Shown: positions 1-8,014 of the stretch, in pieces | Position numbering within the stretch: position 1 is the first letter of the stretch | Layout: each line of letters begins with the position of its first letter | DNA from: an uncultured Algibacter sp. | GTDB lineage: Bacteria; Bacteroidota; Bacteroidia; Flavobacteriales; Flavobacteriaceae | Direction of reading: 5' to 3' | Length of the DNA stretch: 64,000 bases | Assembly: GCF_947487575.1 (NCBI RefSeq) | Contig: NZ_CANKXG010000001.1 | Location: 62,001-126,000, forward strand | Notes under the pieces: model-generated | Told to the model about the DNA's origin: nothing | Database searches by the model: none | What the model saw: only the letters and a program-made list of their open reading frames with translations | Made by a program: the position numbers and the translations under genes

Positions 1-1749
1 ACCAACATAAGGCGAATTCACGCTATGTACAGTATTATATTTACGTTGACAACAGTTACCCCAAACTGGAGTTCCATAAGAGTATTGTCCCCCTCTAGAG
101 AACCCATCAAAATCAGCTAATCTTGCTTCCCCTTCACCTTTAACCTCAGATAAGAAAGAATTCCATTGCCATCCAATTTTAGTGTTTTGAGTAGCTGTAA
201 ACAAACCTGCTGTAATTCCAACATTATCGCTTATTTTTTTACTTATTTTAACATCACCAAAAAAGTTACTTAAATCTTCTATTGAAACATCAAACATGTG
301 TATAATTTGTGCTAATCCATTTGATGGATTAAAAGCTTCTCTATCACCATCAGCATAAACTAATGTTGAAGGCACATCACCAGCTGTCGCGTAATTTCCT
401 AAATGTGATTGTATACCAGAAGTATCAGTATCATTATCAGCTGTTAACGCTCCTTGAATCTCAGCAACTGTACCTACAGCAGCTGTAAAAGGTGCAATCC
501 ATTGCCCGCTATTGTTAGAATATCTAGCTTTACCAGTTATTTTCCAATCTTTTGGTAAGCTAAAAGAAAACTCAGCACCCAATGCTTTTGAAATAGGGTT
601 ATTGCCCTTTCTAACATCATTTACATGTCTTTCACCATTAAAAGGCGATGTACCTGCACTTTGTTGTAAATAAGCAGAGTGTTGAGAGTCTGAAGTAATA
701 TCAAAACCTGGTAAATTAGAATAAGTAGGATTAGAATTATCACCCTCTAAACGCATTGGCATTGGTAAATACATTACAGATTGGTCATTTAAAAACTTAA
801 AATATGTACGTACATATCCATTTTTAAATGTTTTAGTAAGGTTTGCTTTAAATTGCCCTCCTTTATTTCCTTGATATCCAATATCTCTTGGTCCTTCTCC
901 AGTTCTCATAAATCCACCAATATGATAAGACAAACCATTTCCTATTGGTGTACCATATTCAAAATCTAATCTGCTAGTTTGGTAATCCAACCCAAAAGTT
1001 GTTGCTAAAGAACCGCCTTCAGACGAACCTGTTTTACTAATCATGTTAATGATACCTGCTGGTCCATTTGATGTTTGCGTAGATGCAGAACCACCTCTAA
1101 TCGCTTCAACTCTTCCAATATTAGAATCAATTCTTAAAAAGTTATCAGCGTTTCCAAAAGATGTATCTCCAAATAAGTTTAATGGCAAACCATCTTCTTG
1201 GATTTGAAAATATCTTGATCCACCAGAAGATACAGGTACACCACGTACATTAAAGTTAGCATTACCTTCACCTCCTGAAGATTCAGCACGTACACCAGGT
1301 ATGTTTCTAAAAAGTTCACCAGCACTTCTTGGTGCTGCTTGCTCAATAAGTTTAATACCCATTGTAGAAACAGATACACTAGATTCTATTCTAGATTTAG
1401 GATTTACAACTCCCGTTACAATAATTTCATCTAATGATTGTGCGTCTTCTTCCATTATAAAGTCTACAGTAATATCTGCACCGTCAATAGTAATACTTTG
1501 TGAAGTTTTTGCATACCCAATAAAAGTAGCAGACAATGTGTAAGTACCGTTTTCTAAATTACTAATAGAGTAGTTCCCATCAAAATCTGTAACGGCTCCT
1601 TTAGTAGTTCCATCTACAATAACATTAACACCCGGTAAAGGTATACCTGCTTTGTCTTTTACATTTCCTGATATTGATTGCGCTATAACAGTACTAACTG
1701 AAAGTAGCATCATAATCAATAAAAATCCATTTTTTTTAATTGAATTCAT
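1..1749 (-). CDS. TonB-dependent receptor, N-terminal 583 residues (3' end outside window)
   Basis: This is an outer-membrane receptor that would import a bulky ligand, probably a glycan or siderophore-like compound, using TonB energy. The start at 1749 gives a signal peptide ending near STVIAQ. A carboxypeptidase-regulatory-like domain follows at about residues 24-110 (SGNVKDKAGIPLPGVNV, DFDGNYSI), then EIIVTG leads into a plug domain with RNIPGVR, NFNVRGVP and VEAIRGGSA, and then the early barrel strands. The frame stays open to base 1, so the C-terminal barrel lies outside the window. The gene is divergent from a LacI-type regulator, and two palindromic operators lie between them, so substrate-dependent control by that regulator is likely. 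No SusD partner is visible because the downstream side is cut. The substrate is not determined. Family assignment is secure. Confidence 0.93.
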   Translation of the reverse strand, partial: MNSIKKNGFLLIMMLLSVSTVIAQSISGNVKDKAGIPLPGVNVIVDGTTKGAVTDFDGNYSISNLENGTYTLSATFIGYAKTSQSITIDGADITVDFIMEEDAQSLDEIIVTGVVNPKSRIESSVSVSTMGIKLIEQAAPRSAGELFRNIPGVRAESSGGEGNANFNVRGVPVSSGGSRYFQIQEDGLPLNLFGDTSFGNADNFLRIDSNIGRVEAIRGGSASTQTSNGPAGIINMISKTGSSEGGSLATTFGLDYQTSRLDFEYGTPIGNGLSYHIGGFMRTGEGPRDIGYQGNKGGQFKANLTKTFKNGYVRTYFKFLNDQSVMYLPMPMRLEGDNSNPTYSNLPGFDITSDSQHSAYLQQSAGTSPFNGERHVNDVRKGNNPISKALGAEFSFSLPKDWKITGKARYSNNSGQWIAPFTAAVGTVAEIQGALTADNDTDTSGIQSHLGNYATAGDVPSTLVYADGDREAFNPSNGLAQIIHMFDVSIEDLSNFFGDVKISKKISDNVGITAGLFTATQNTKIGWQWNSFLSEVKGEGEARLADFDGFSRGGQYSYGTPVWGNCCQRKYNTVHSVNSPYVG

Positions 1750-1796
1750 TTTGTCTTAATTTTAGTTATTCGATAAATTATTTAGTTAATTTTTAT

Positions 1797-1804
1797 CAAA
1801 TCTA
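1797..1804 (-). promoter_or_regulatory. Putative -7 box (TAGATTTG) of the TonB-dependent receptor gene
   Basis: The minus strand reads TAGATTTG, an exact match to the Bacteroidota consensus TAnnTTTG, about 48 bp before the receptor start codon. I see no clear -33 TTG at the usual spacing. The LacI-type operators lie just upstream, which would put a bound regulator in an activating position or let it block polymerase access. Confidence 0.5.
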
Positions 1805-1836
1805 TATTTATGCACATTTAAATTTTGATTTTTATC

Positions 1837-1854
1837 ATCGAAAACGTTTTCGAT
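1837..1854. promoter_or_regulatory. LacI-family operator 1 (perfect 18-bp palindrome)
   Basis: ATCGAAAACGTTTTCGAT is a perfect palindrome with the central CG and flanking A/T tracts typical of LacI/GalR-family operators (compare the catabolite-repression core GAAAnCGnTTTC). It sits between the receptor gene and the regulator gene at 1916 and is the most likely binding site of that regulator. Confidence 0.8.
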
Positions 1855-1859
1855 TTAAC

Positions 1860-1873
1860 CGAAAACGTTTTCG
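1860..1873. promoter_or_regulatory. LacI-family operator 2 (14-bp palindrome)
   Basis: CGAAAACGTTTTCG repeats the core of operator 1. The two centres are 21 bp apart, close to two turns of B-DNA, so two dimers would lie on the same face of the helix. This copy is nearer to the regulator gene and may mediate autoregulation. Confidence 0.77.
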
Positions 1874-1915
1874 ATTCTTCATTTAATTATTATATTTAGT
1901 CTTTAAATTAAAGAT

Positions 1916-2944
1916 ATGAAACCTGTAACATTAAAAGAAATTGCAGAACAATTAAATATATCTGTTACTACAGTTTCAAAAGCCTTAAAAGATTACCCCG
2001 ATGTTAGTAAAAAAACTAAAGGCTTAGTAAAAGAATTAGCTAAAACGTTAAACTATAAACCCAATACTTTTGCTGTTAATCTTAGAACTAAAGAATCTAA
2101 GACTATAGGCTTAATAATACCCGTAATTGTACATCATTTTTTTTCAAATGTGATTAAAGGCATTATTTCACAAGCTGAAAAAAAGGGGTATTTGGTTATC
2201 ATTCTTCAATCTAATGAATCTTATGAACTAGAAAAAAAACAAATTGATTTGTTACTAAGTCAACGAGTTGACGGTATTCTTATTTCTTTAGCAAATGGAA
2301 CAGCAGATTTTAGTCACTTAAACCAAATTATCGATCAAGAAAAACCTTTGGTTATGTTTGATAAGATTGCGAAAATAGTAAAATGCTCTAAAGTTATAAT
2401 TGATGACCGAAAAGCTGCTTATTTAGCAACGCAGCATTTAATAGATATAGGTTGTAAACGTATTGCTCATTTTAGAGGTGCACTTTTACCTCAAAATTCT
2501 ATAGATAGATTTCTAGGTTACAAAAAAGCTTTATTAGACAATAATCTTCCTTATGACCCTTCTTTAGTTTACATCTGTGAATGTGGAGATATGAGTTTTG
2601 AAGAAGGCAAAAAAAATGCAAAACAGCTATTAATAGAACATAATGATGTTGATGGTATTTTTATTAATACAGATTTAGTAGCCATTGGAGCTATGACTGA
2701 ATTTAATAACCAAGGTGTGAAAATTCCAGAAGATATAAGTATAGTCGGATTTAGTAATTGGTTTATGTCATCAGTAATATCTCCAACCTTAACGACTATT
2801 GACCAACCTGGTTTTAAAATGGGAAAAACCGCTTTTAAACAACTTTACAAAGAAATTAAAGCAATAAAAAATGAAAAACCTAAACCTCCCAAGGTCATTA
2901 CACTTGATACGGCATTAATTGAAAGAGAATCAACAAGAAAATAA
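1916..2944 (+). CDS. LacI/GalR-family transcriptional regulator
   Basis: This 342-residue sugar-responsive DNA-binding protein has the full family layout. An N-terminal helix-turn-helix (about residues 3-50: VTLKEIAEQLNISVTTVSKAL, then a hinge helix with LNYKPN) is followed by a periplasmic-binding-like effector domain starting at SKTIGLIIPVIVHHFFSNV and ending near the C terminus (GFSNWFMSSVISPTLTTIDQP). Length is normal. It is divergent from a TonB-dependent receptor and has two matching palindromes directly upstream, so it probably controls the receptor and itself. Its effector is unknown; in Bacteroidota such regulators often respond to a sugar from the same uptake locus. Its stop codon is 5 bp from the convergent queG stop. 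Confidence 0.92.
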   Translation: MKPVTLKEIAEQLNISVTTVSKALKDYPDVSKKTKGLVKELAKTLNYKPNTFAVNLRTKESKTIGLIIPVIVHHFFSNVIKGIISQAEKKGYLVIILQSNESYELEKKQIDLLLSQRVDGILISLANGTADFSHLNQIIDQEKPLVMFDKIAKIVKCSKVIIDDRKAAYLATQHLIDIGCKRIAHFRGALLPQNSIDRFLGYKKALLDNNLPYDPSLVYICECGDMSFEEGKKNAKQLLIEHNDVDGIFINTDLVAIGAMTEFNNQGVKIPEDISIVGFSNWFMSSVISPTLTTIDQPGFKMGKTAFKQLYKEIKAIKNEKPKPPKVITLDTALIERESTRK

Positions 2945-2949
2945 TATGT

Positions 2950-3873
2950 TTATTCTTTTAAAAAATTGATGTTTCTTTTTAATCCTGAAAATTTGGTGCG
3001 TTTTACGGCAGATTTTTTAAACACTTTTTGAAAAGTGACTTCGGTAATTTCTTCCCAATCTTTTTTAGACATTGAAAGTAATTCAGGATGCGGATTAAAT
3101 AAAGGTTCTTTATGCGATTTTGAGAATCGATTCCATGGGCAAACATCTTGACATACATCACACCCAAACATCCAATCGTCCATTTTACCTTTAAACTCTG
3201 AGGGAATATTTTCTTTTAATTCTATAGTGAAATAAGAAATACATTTGCTCCCATCAACCACATAAGGTTCGGTTATTGCCTCTGTAGGGCAAGCATCTAT
3301 ACATGCTGTGCATGTTCCACAATGGTCAGTAGTTACCATATCATATTCCAAATCTAAATCGATAATTAATTCAGCTATAAAATAAAAAGAACCTACTTGT
3401 TGGGATAATAAATTACTGTGCTTTCCAATCCAACCTAAGCCTGATTTTGCTGCCCAAGCTTTGTCTAAAACGGGTGCCGAATCTACAAATGCTCTACCAC
3501 CTACTTCTCCAATTTCATCTTGAATGAAGTGCAATAATGATTTGAGCTTGTCTTTTATGACGAAATGATAATCGTTTCCATAAGCATATTTCGAAATTCT
3601 GAAGCTGTCTTTACTTTGTTCTTCTGAAGGAAAATAATTTAATAACAAAGACACTACACTTTTTGAACCTTCAACCAATTTAGTTGGATCTAAGCGTTTA
3701 TCAAAATGGTTTTCCATGTACTGCATTTGTCCATGCATATTATTATTTAACCATTTTTCTAACCTTGGTGCTTCCTCTTCTAAAAATTCAGCTTTACTAA
3801 TACCACAAGATAAAAAACCGAGGCGTTTTGCTTCGGTTTTGATTAGTTGTGTGTATTTTGATTTGTTATTCAC
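2950..3873 (-). CDS. queG: Epoxyqueuosine reductase QueG
   Basis: QueG catalyses the last step of queuosine biosynthesis: cobalamin-dependent reduction of epoxyqueuosine to queuosine in the wobble position of GUN tRNAs. The 307 residues match the usual family length. Two ferredoxin-like [4Fe-4S] clusters are visible: C185-C188-C191-C195 ([12 protein letters not shown]) and C238-C241-C245 ([11 protein letters not shown]), the latter probably completed by C211. The segment around residues 128-150 ([23 protein letters not shown]) is the conserved cofactor and substrate region. It lies downstream of ruvB on the same strand, with a 47-bp gap containing a short repeat, so co-transcription is possible but no functional link is implied. 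Confidence 0.94.
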   Translation of the reverse strand: MNNKSKYTQLIKTEAKRLGFLSCGISKAEFLEEEAPRLEKWLNNNMHGQMQYMENHFDKRLDPTKLVEGSKSVVSLLLNYFPSEEQSKDSFRISKYAYGNDYHFVIKDKLKSLLHFIQDEIGEVGGRAFVDSAPVLDKAWAAKSGLGWIGKHSNLLSQQVGSFYFIAELIIDLDLEYDMVTTDHCGTCTACIDACPTEAITEPYVVDGSKCISYFTIELKENIPSEFKGKMDDWMFGCDVCQDVCPWNRFSKSHKEPLFNPHPELLSMSKKDWEEITEVTFQKVFKKSAVKRTKFSGLKRNINFLKE

Positions 3874-3883
3874 TTTTTTAATT

Positions 3884-3908
3884 GACTTCGACTGCGCTCA
3901 GTCTGACA
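3884..3908. repeat. REP-like short palindromic repeat
   Basis: Between queG and ruvB the sequence GACTTCGACTGCGCTCAG and the following TCTGAC contain a 5-bp stem (GACTG/CAGTC, 3890-3903) with a CGCT loop. This G+C-rich motif stands out from the AT-rich background and resembles short extragenic repeats I associate with flavobacterial genomes. No second copy was seen in the window. Confidence 0.5.
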
Positions 3909-3920
3909 ATATAAATTAGT

Positions 3921-4943
3921 TTAAAATAATCCGCCTTGAATATTGTTTTTCACTTTCCCTAAATGTTTATAGGCTTGCTCGGTTACTTCTCGTCCACGAG
4001 GTGTTCGCATAATAAATCCTTGTTGTATTAAAAAAGGCTCGTAAACCTCCTCAATAGTTTCTGGACTTTCACTTACAGCAGTAGCAATGGTACTAATTCC
4101 TACTGGACCGCCTTTAAACTTATCAATAATGGTTATTAGTATTTTGTTATCCATTTCATCCAATCCATGAGCATCAACATTTAAGGCCTCTAAAGCATAT
4201 TTAGCAATTTTAATATCTATACTTCCATTACCTTTTATCTGAGCAAAATCTCGGACACGACGTAATAATGCATTAGCAATTCGCGGTGTACCACGACTCC
4301 TACTTGCAATTTCTATAGCTGCCTCCATGGTAATTGGTACATCCAAAATGGTTGCACTTCGCTGTACAATGGTAGTTAGTAAATCTGTTTTATAATATTG
4401 TAATCTACTTTGAATACCAAAACGGGCACGCATTGGAGCTGTTAGTAAACCTGAACGTGTAGTTGCTCCAATTAAAGTAAAAGGATTAAGGTTGATTTGA
4501 ACCGTTCTTGCGTTAGGTCCAGTTTCAATCATGATATCAATTTTATAATCTTCCATTGCTGAGTACAAATACTCCTCTACAATGGGGCTTAATCGATGTA
4601 TTTCATCTATAAATAAAACGTCTCGTTCTTCAAGATTGGTAAGTAATCCTGCAAGATCCCCTGGTTTATCTAAAACAGGACCCGAAGTTACTTTTATACC
4701 AACTTCTAATTCATTGGCTAAAATATGAGCCAATGTTGTTTTTCCTAATCCAGGAGGGCCATGAAACAATGTATGATCTAAAGCTTCGGTTCTTAAATTT
4801 GCAGCTTGAACGAATATTTGAAGATTTTCCAGTACCTGATCTTGACCTGTGAAGTCATCGAATGACAAGGGTCTTAACTTTCTTTCTACATCTAATTCTT
4901 CAGGTGAAAAATTGTCGTCTGTTGGATCTAGGTTTTCGTTCAT
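3921..4943 (-). CDS. ruvB: Holliday junction branch migration DNA helicase RuvB
   Basis: RuvB is the hexameric AAA+ motor that works with RuvA to drive branch migration of Holliday junctions during recombination and repair. The 340-residue protein shows the N-terminal [11 protein letters not shown] motif, Walker [10 protein letters not shown] (residues 62-70), Walker B LFIDEIH (about 110-116), sensor 1 GATTRSG and arginine-finger region (APMRARFG), and the C-terminal winged-helix domain with [10 protein letters not shown] and RTPRGR. All key residues are present and the length is typical. ruvA and ruvC are not adjacent, which is common in Bacteroidota. Confidence 0.97.
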   Translation of the reverse strand: MNENLDPTDDNFSPEELDVERKLRPLSFDDFTGQDQVLENLQIFVQAANLRTEALDHTLFHGPPGLGKTTLAHILANELEVGIKVTSGPVLDKPGDLAGLLTNLEERDVLFIDEIHRLSPIVEEYLYSAMEDYKIDIMIETGPNARTVQINLNPFTLIGATTRSGLLTAPMRARFGIQSRLQYYKTDLLTTIVQRSATILDVPITMEAAIEIASRSRGTPRIANALLRRVRDFAQIKGNGSIDIKIAKYALEALNVDAHGLDEMDNKILITIIDKFKGGPVGISTIATAVSESPETIEEVYEPFLIQQGFIMRTPRGREVTEQAYKHLGKVKNNIQGGLF

Positions 4944-4949
4944 ATCAAC

Positions 4950-5025
4950 TTCCTGCGAAAGCAGGAATCTTATTTAATTAACTAGCGCTTTTAAAAAGTA
5001 GATTTCTGCCTTCGCAGGAATGACA
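4950..5025. repeat. Pair of related short repeats in inverted arrangement
   Basis: TTCCTGCGAAAGCAGGAA (4950-4967) forms a 7-bp hairpin with a GAAA loop. About 40 bp later, TTCTGCCTTCGCAGGAA (5004-5020) is a second, imperfect copy whose loop is CTTC, close to the complement of the first. The pair fills the ruvB upstream region and looks like a mobile or structural extragenic repeat. Confidence 0.6.
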
Positions 5026-5053
5026 AAAAGTTCAGTAATAGCAAATATAAACA

Positions 5054-5082
5054 AAAAGCCTTTCCGAATTGGAAAGGCTTTT
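5054..5082 (-). terminator. Intrinsic terminator after the OmpA/PD40 gene
   Basis: A perfect 12-bp stem (AAAAGCCTTTCC / GGAAAGGCTTTT, loop GAATT) lies about 30 bp after the stop codon of the minus-strand gene ending at 5111 and is followed by T residues on that strand. It would end the T9SS trio transcript. Confidence 0.88.
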
Positions 5083-5110
5083 CAAATATTTGGTTGGTGT
5101 TTTTGGTTAA

Positions 5111-7006
5111 TTATTTCAAAATTGTAAACTCACAACGTCTATTAATATCGTATTCTCTATCATCACAAATACCTTCTTTAACACACGCATTGAGTGGTTG
5201 CATTTCACCATAACCAATACTTTTTAATCGGTTTCGTTCAATGCCTTGACTTACTAAATACTCAAGTGTTGAAGCGGCACGGGCTTTAGATAAATCTAAA
5301 TTGTATTGATCGGGTCCGCGAGCATCCGTATGTGCAGATACTTCAACTTCCATTGATGGGTATTTTTTCATTAAATCAACAAGAACATTTAAAGTAGTTG
5401 CTGCATCTTCACGGATAATAGCTTCATCAAAATCAAAGAAAATTTTATCTAGCTCAACCTGTACAACTTGTTCTGTTCCTTTGTCTTTTTCTTTAACACG
5501 TTCTTCAGCATCTGCAAACGATTCTAAATTTAAATAAATATCGTGTTGCACTTTCCCTTTACTATCTGTAGAAAACTCAACATCTTGAGGAATATAAGCT
5601 TTCCTAGTTCCTCTAACTTTATATTTTTTATTAGGTTCTATTTTGAAAATATAATAAGCATCATCTCCAACAATAGTATCTTGAATTACAGTATCAGATT
5701 CATCAAATAAGGTTACTAATGACCCTCCTAATAATGACTTACTATTTAAATCTTGCACTACACCTTCTACTTGATATATTGTTAATGGGTTTATTTGTCT
5801 TGCAAAACCAAATAATCTATCATAGCCTGTTCTGTTAGAAGACAAATATCCTTTGTTGTTCTTCTCTCTAATCACATATGCAAAATCATCTAAATTACTG
5901 TTTATAGAACTTCCTAAATTTACAGGTTTATCAAATGCATCATTAACCATATTACTTCTAAATACATCTAATCCGCCATAACCTAAATGTCCGATTGAAG
6001 AAAAGTACAACACATTAAACTCACTAATAAAAGGAAATTGTTCTCTGTGTTTTGTATTAATTGTTTCTCCTAAGTTTTCTGGCTCTCCATAAGTACCATC
6101 ATCATTAATTGAAACTCTATAAATATCAAAACTTCCATAAGTTCCTGGCATATCACTAGCAAAATAAAGTGTTTTTCCATCTTTACTTAGCGCTGGGTGC
6201 TCTGTACTATATGCATCTGAGGTGAACGGTAATGCGGTAACATTGGTCCATAAACTATCTACTTTTTCGGCTTTGTAAATTTTGATGTGAGCAATACGCT
6301 CTTCATCCGTTTTCTTACGTGTTGTATTTGTTCTATTGAAATACATAGTTTTACCATCTTTAGTAAATACTGCATTACTTTCATGTGAACTTGTATTTAT
6401 TGCTTCAGAAAATGGTTGGATATCTTCTAAAACATTTTGACTTGTAATAGTGGCACTATATAAATCTAAATATGGCAGATTGTTCCATGCATAATCTGGA
6501 TTTTCAGAATTTCTTCCAGAAGCAAAAGCCACTTTATCATCACCATAAAATGTTAAACCAAAATCGCTACTTGAATTTTTATTTTCAATTTGTTTTAGTT
6601 TAAAAGTATGCGGCGTTGTTTTATCTGTTTGACCTATAAAAGCTAATGTATTAATTTGCTTATTATAATATCTACTTAAATGTTTATCGGCATCTTTATA
6701 TTCTTTAACACCTTTTAGAGCCTGAGCAAATCTGAAATGATATTCTATATCAATAGAATCTCCATATTCTACAAATAACTCTCGGTAGGTTTTAATAGCC
6801 TTTTGAATACTCGTGTTATAATAATAACTATCTCCTAAATTTTGAAGTACTTCTTGATTGCGCTCTTTAGTTTCATAAAGTTCCGCAGCATCTTTATATG
6901 CGCGTATTTCAAAAAGCTTATTTGCTCGTTTCAAATTTTTCTTTTGTGCATGTGCCATTCCACTAACTAATAAAAGGCCTGCAAGTATGTATATATATTT
7001 TTTCAT
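5111..7006 (-). CDS. OmpA-family protein with TPR-like, PD40 and peptidoglycan-binding domains
   Basis: This is a 631-residue exported protein that would link an outer-membrane complex to peptidoglycan. It has a signal peptide (ILAGLLLVSGMAHAQ), a TPR-like helical region at about residues 25-135, and PD40 beta-propeller blades at about 150-400 (motifs such as ALSKDGKTLYFASDMPG and VFTKDGKTMYFNR). A carboxypeptidase-regulatory-like domain follows at about 415-490, then a C-terminal OmpA domain at about 515-631 (IFFDFDEAIIRED, SAHTDARG, LSKARA). In T9SS-bearing Bacteroidota this architecture is regularly encoded beside PorP/SprF-like genes and large type B secreted proteins, exactly as here (20-bp gap to the upstream gene). 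A role in surface display or anchoring of the 1572-residue product is an inference. Confidence 0.9.
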   Translation of the reverse strand: MKKYIYILAGLLLVSGMAHAQKKNLKRANKLFEIRAYKDAAELYETKERNQEVLQNLGDSYYYNTSIQKAIKTYRELFVEYGDSIDIEYHFRFAQALKGVKEYKDADKHLSRYYNKQINTLAFIGQTDKTTPHTFKLKQIENKNSSSDFGLTFYGDDKVAFASGRNSENPDYAWNNLPYLDLYSATITSQNVLEDIQPFSEAINTSSHESNAVFTKDGKTMYFNRTNTTRKKTDEERIAHIKIYKAEKVDSLWTNVTALPFTSDAYSTEHPALSKDGKTLYFASDMPGTYGSFDIYRVSINDDGTYGEPENLGETINTKHREQFPFISEFNVLYFSSIGHLGYGGLDVFRSNMVNDAFDKPVNLGSSINSNLDDFAYVIREKNNKGYLSSNRTGYDRLFGFARQINPLTIYQVEGVVQDLNSKSLLGGSLVTLFDESDTVIQDTIVGDDAYYIFKIEPNKKYKVRGTRKAYIPQDVEFSTDSKGKVQHDIYLNLESFADAEERVKEKDKGTEQVVQVELDKIFFDFDEAIIREDAATTLNVLVDLMKKYPSMEVEVSAHTDARGPDQYNLDLSKARAASTLEYLVSQGIERNRLKSIGYGEMQPLNACVKEGICDDREYDINRRCEFTILK

Positions 7007-7026
7007 GTTTTCCTAGTATTAAATTG

Positions 7027-7989
7027 TTAGAAGAATCTTGGTGAACGATCATATCCACTTTTAAATCCGAATAAATCGACATCAAACAGAATGAATATTT
7101 CGTGTGACCCTGAATTAAAATCACCTAAGTTAGTAGTTGTATAATCATAAGCATAACCTATTCTAAGCTCTGGTGTAATTCTAAAGTTTACTAAAGCACT
7201 TATAGCATCATCTAAACGATAACCTAAACCAGCTTCTAGTTTTTCATTAATTAACACATTTGCCGTAACATCAATAGCCATCGGAGCTCCTTTTACACCT
7301 CTTGCCATAAATGCTGGCTTTAGTTTTACGTTTTTATTAATATCAAAAACATATCCACCGGTTAAAAAGTAGTGTACATTTTGAACACCAGTTGCTATAA
7401 TTCCGCTTTCATCTTCCAAATGCTTTGTTGAAAGCATGTTTGGTGCCGATAACCCTAAATAATAATTATCTGTAAAAAAGAAAGCACCAATACCTAAATT
7501 TGGAAAGGCTTTACTAGTATTTTCGTTGAAAGCAACATCCAGTCCATTATTTACGTTTCCAGATTGCAATTGAAATCCATTAAAATTGGTATCAAAAAGT
7601 GTTACACCTGCTTTTATACCAAAAGATATTTTACTTTCTATACCTACTGGTAACACATATGCAACATCTGCATATATGTTATTTTCGTTTACGACATCAC
7701 CTATGTTATCATTGGTAAATGAGATTCCCATCTCAATTTTATCGTTAATAGGTGTATGAGCAAAAAAGCTTCCTGTTTTTGGAGCACCTTCAATGCCAAC
7801 CCATTGCGTTCTGTAAAGTCCTCCTATATTTAATATCCCTTCTTCCGCAGTAGCGTAAGCCGGATTAATAACACTCATATTATACATATATTGAGTGAAT
7901 TGAGGATCTTGTTGAGCGTTACCTTGAAAAGACAGTATCATTATACTTAACAAAGCAGCTATTTTATGATATATATTTAAATTTTTCAT
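7027..7989 (-). CDS. PorP/SprF-family type IX secretion membrane protein
   Basis: This 320-residue outer-membrane beta-barrel protein belongs to the PorP/SprF family. The signal peptide (LLSIMILSFQGNAQ) is followed by the family hallmark QDPQFTQYMYN and NPAYA near residues 26-46. Regular beta-strands follow to the end (DVDLFGFKSG near the C terminus). PorP/SprF-like proteins are known to be needed for secretion or surface attachment of T9SS substrates with type B C-terminal domains and are commonly encoded right beside them. Here the gene is 25 bp downstream of such a substrate and 20 bp upstream of the OmpA/PD40 gene, so the three are probably one transcription unit. It is a paralogue-type partner and not necessarily SprF itself. 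Confidence 0.93.
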   Translation of the reverse strand: MKNLNIYHKIAALLSIMILSFQGNAQQDPQFTQYMYNMSVINPAYATAEEGILNIGGLYRTQWVGIEGAPKTGSFFAHTPINDKIEMGISFTNDNIGDVVNENNIYADVAYVLPVGIESKISFGIKAGVTLFDTNFNGFQLQSGNVNNGLDVAFNENTSKAFPNLGIGAFFFTDNYYLGLSAPNMLSTKHLEDESGIIATGVQNVHYFLTGGYVFDINKNVKLKPAFMARGVKGAPMAIDVTANVLINEKLEAGLGYRLDDAISALVNFRITPELRIGYAYDYTTTNLGDFNSGSHEIFILFDVDLFGFKSGYDRSPRFF

Positions 7990-8014
7990 GTTTTTAAATT
8001 TTGCTTTATATAAA

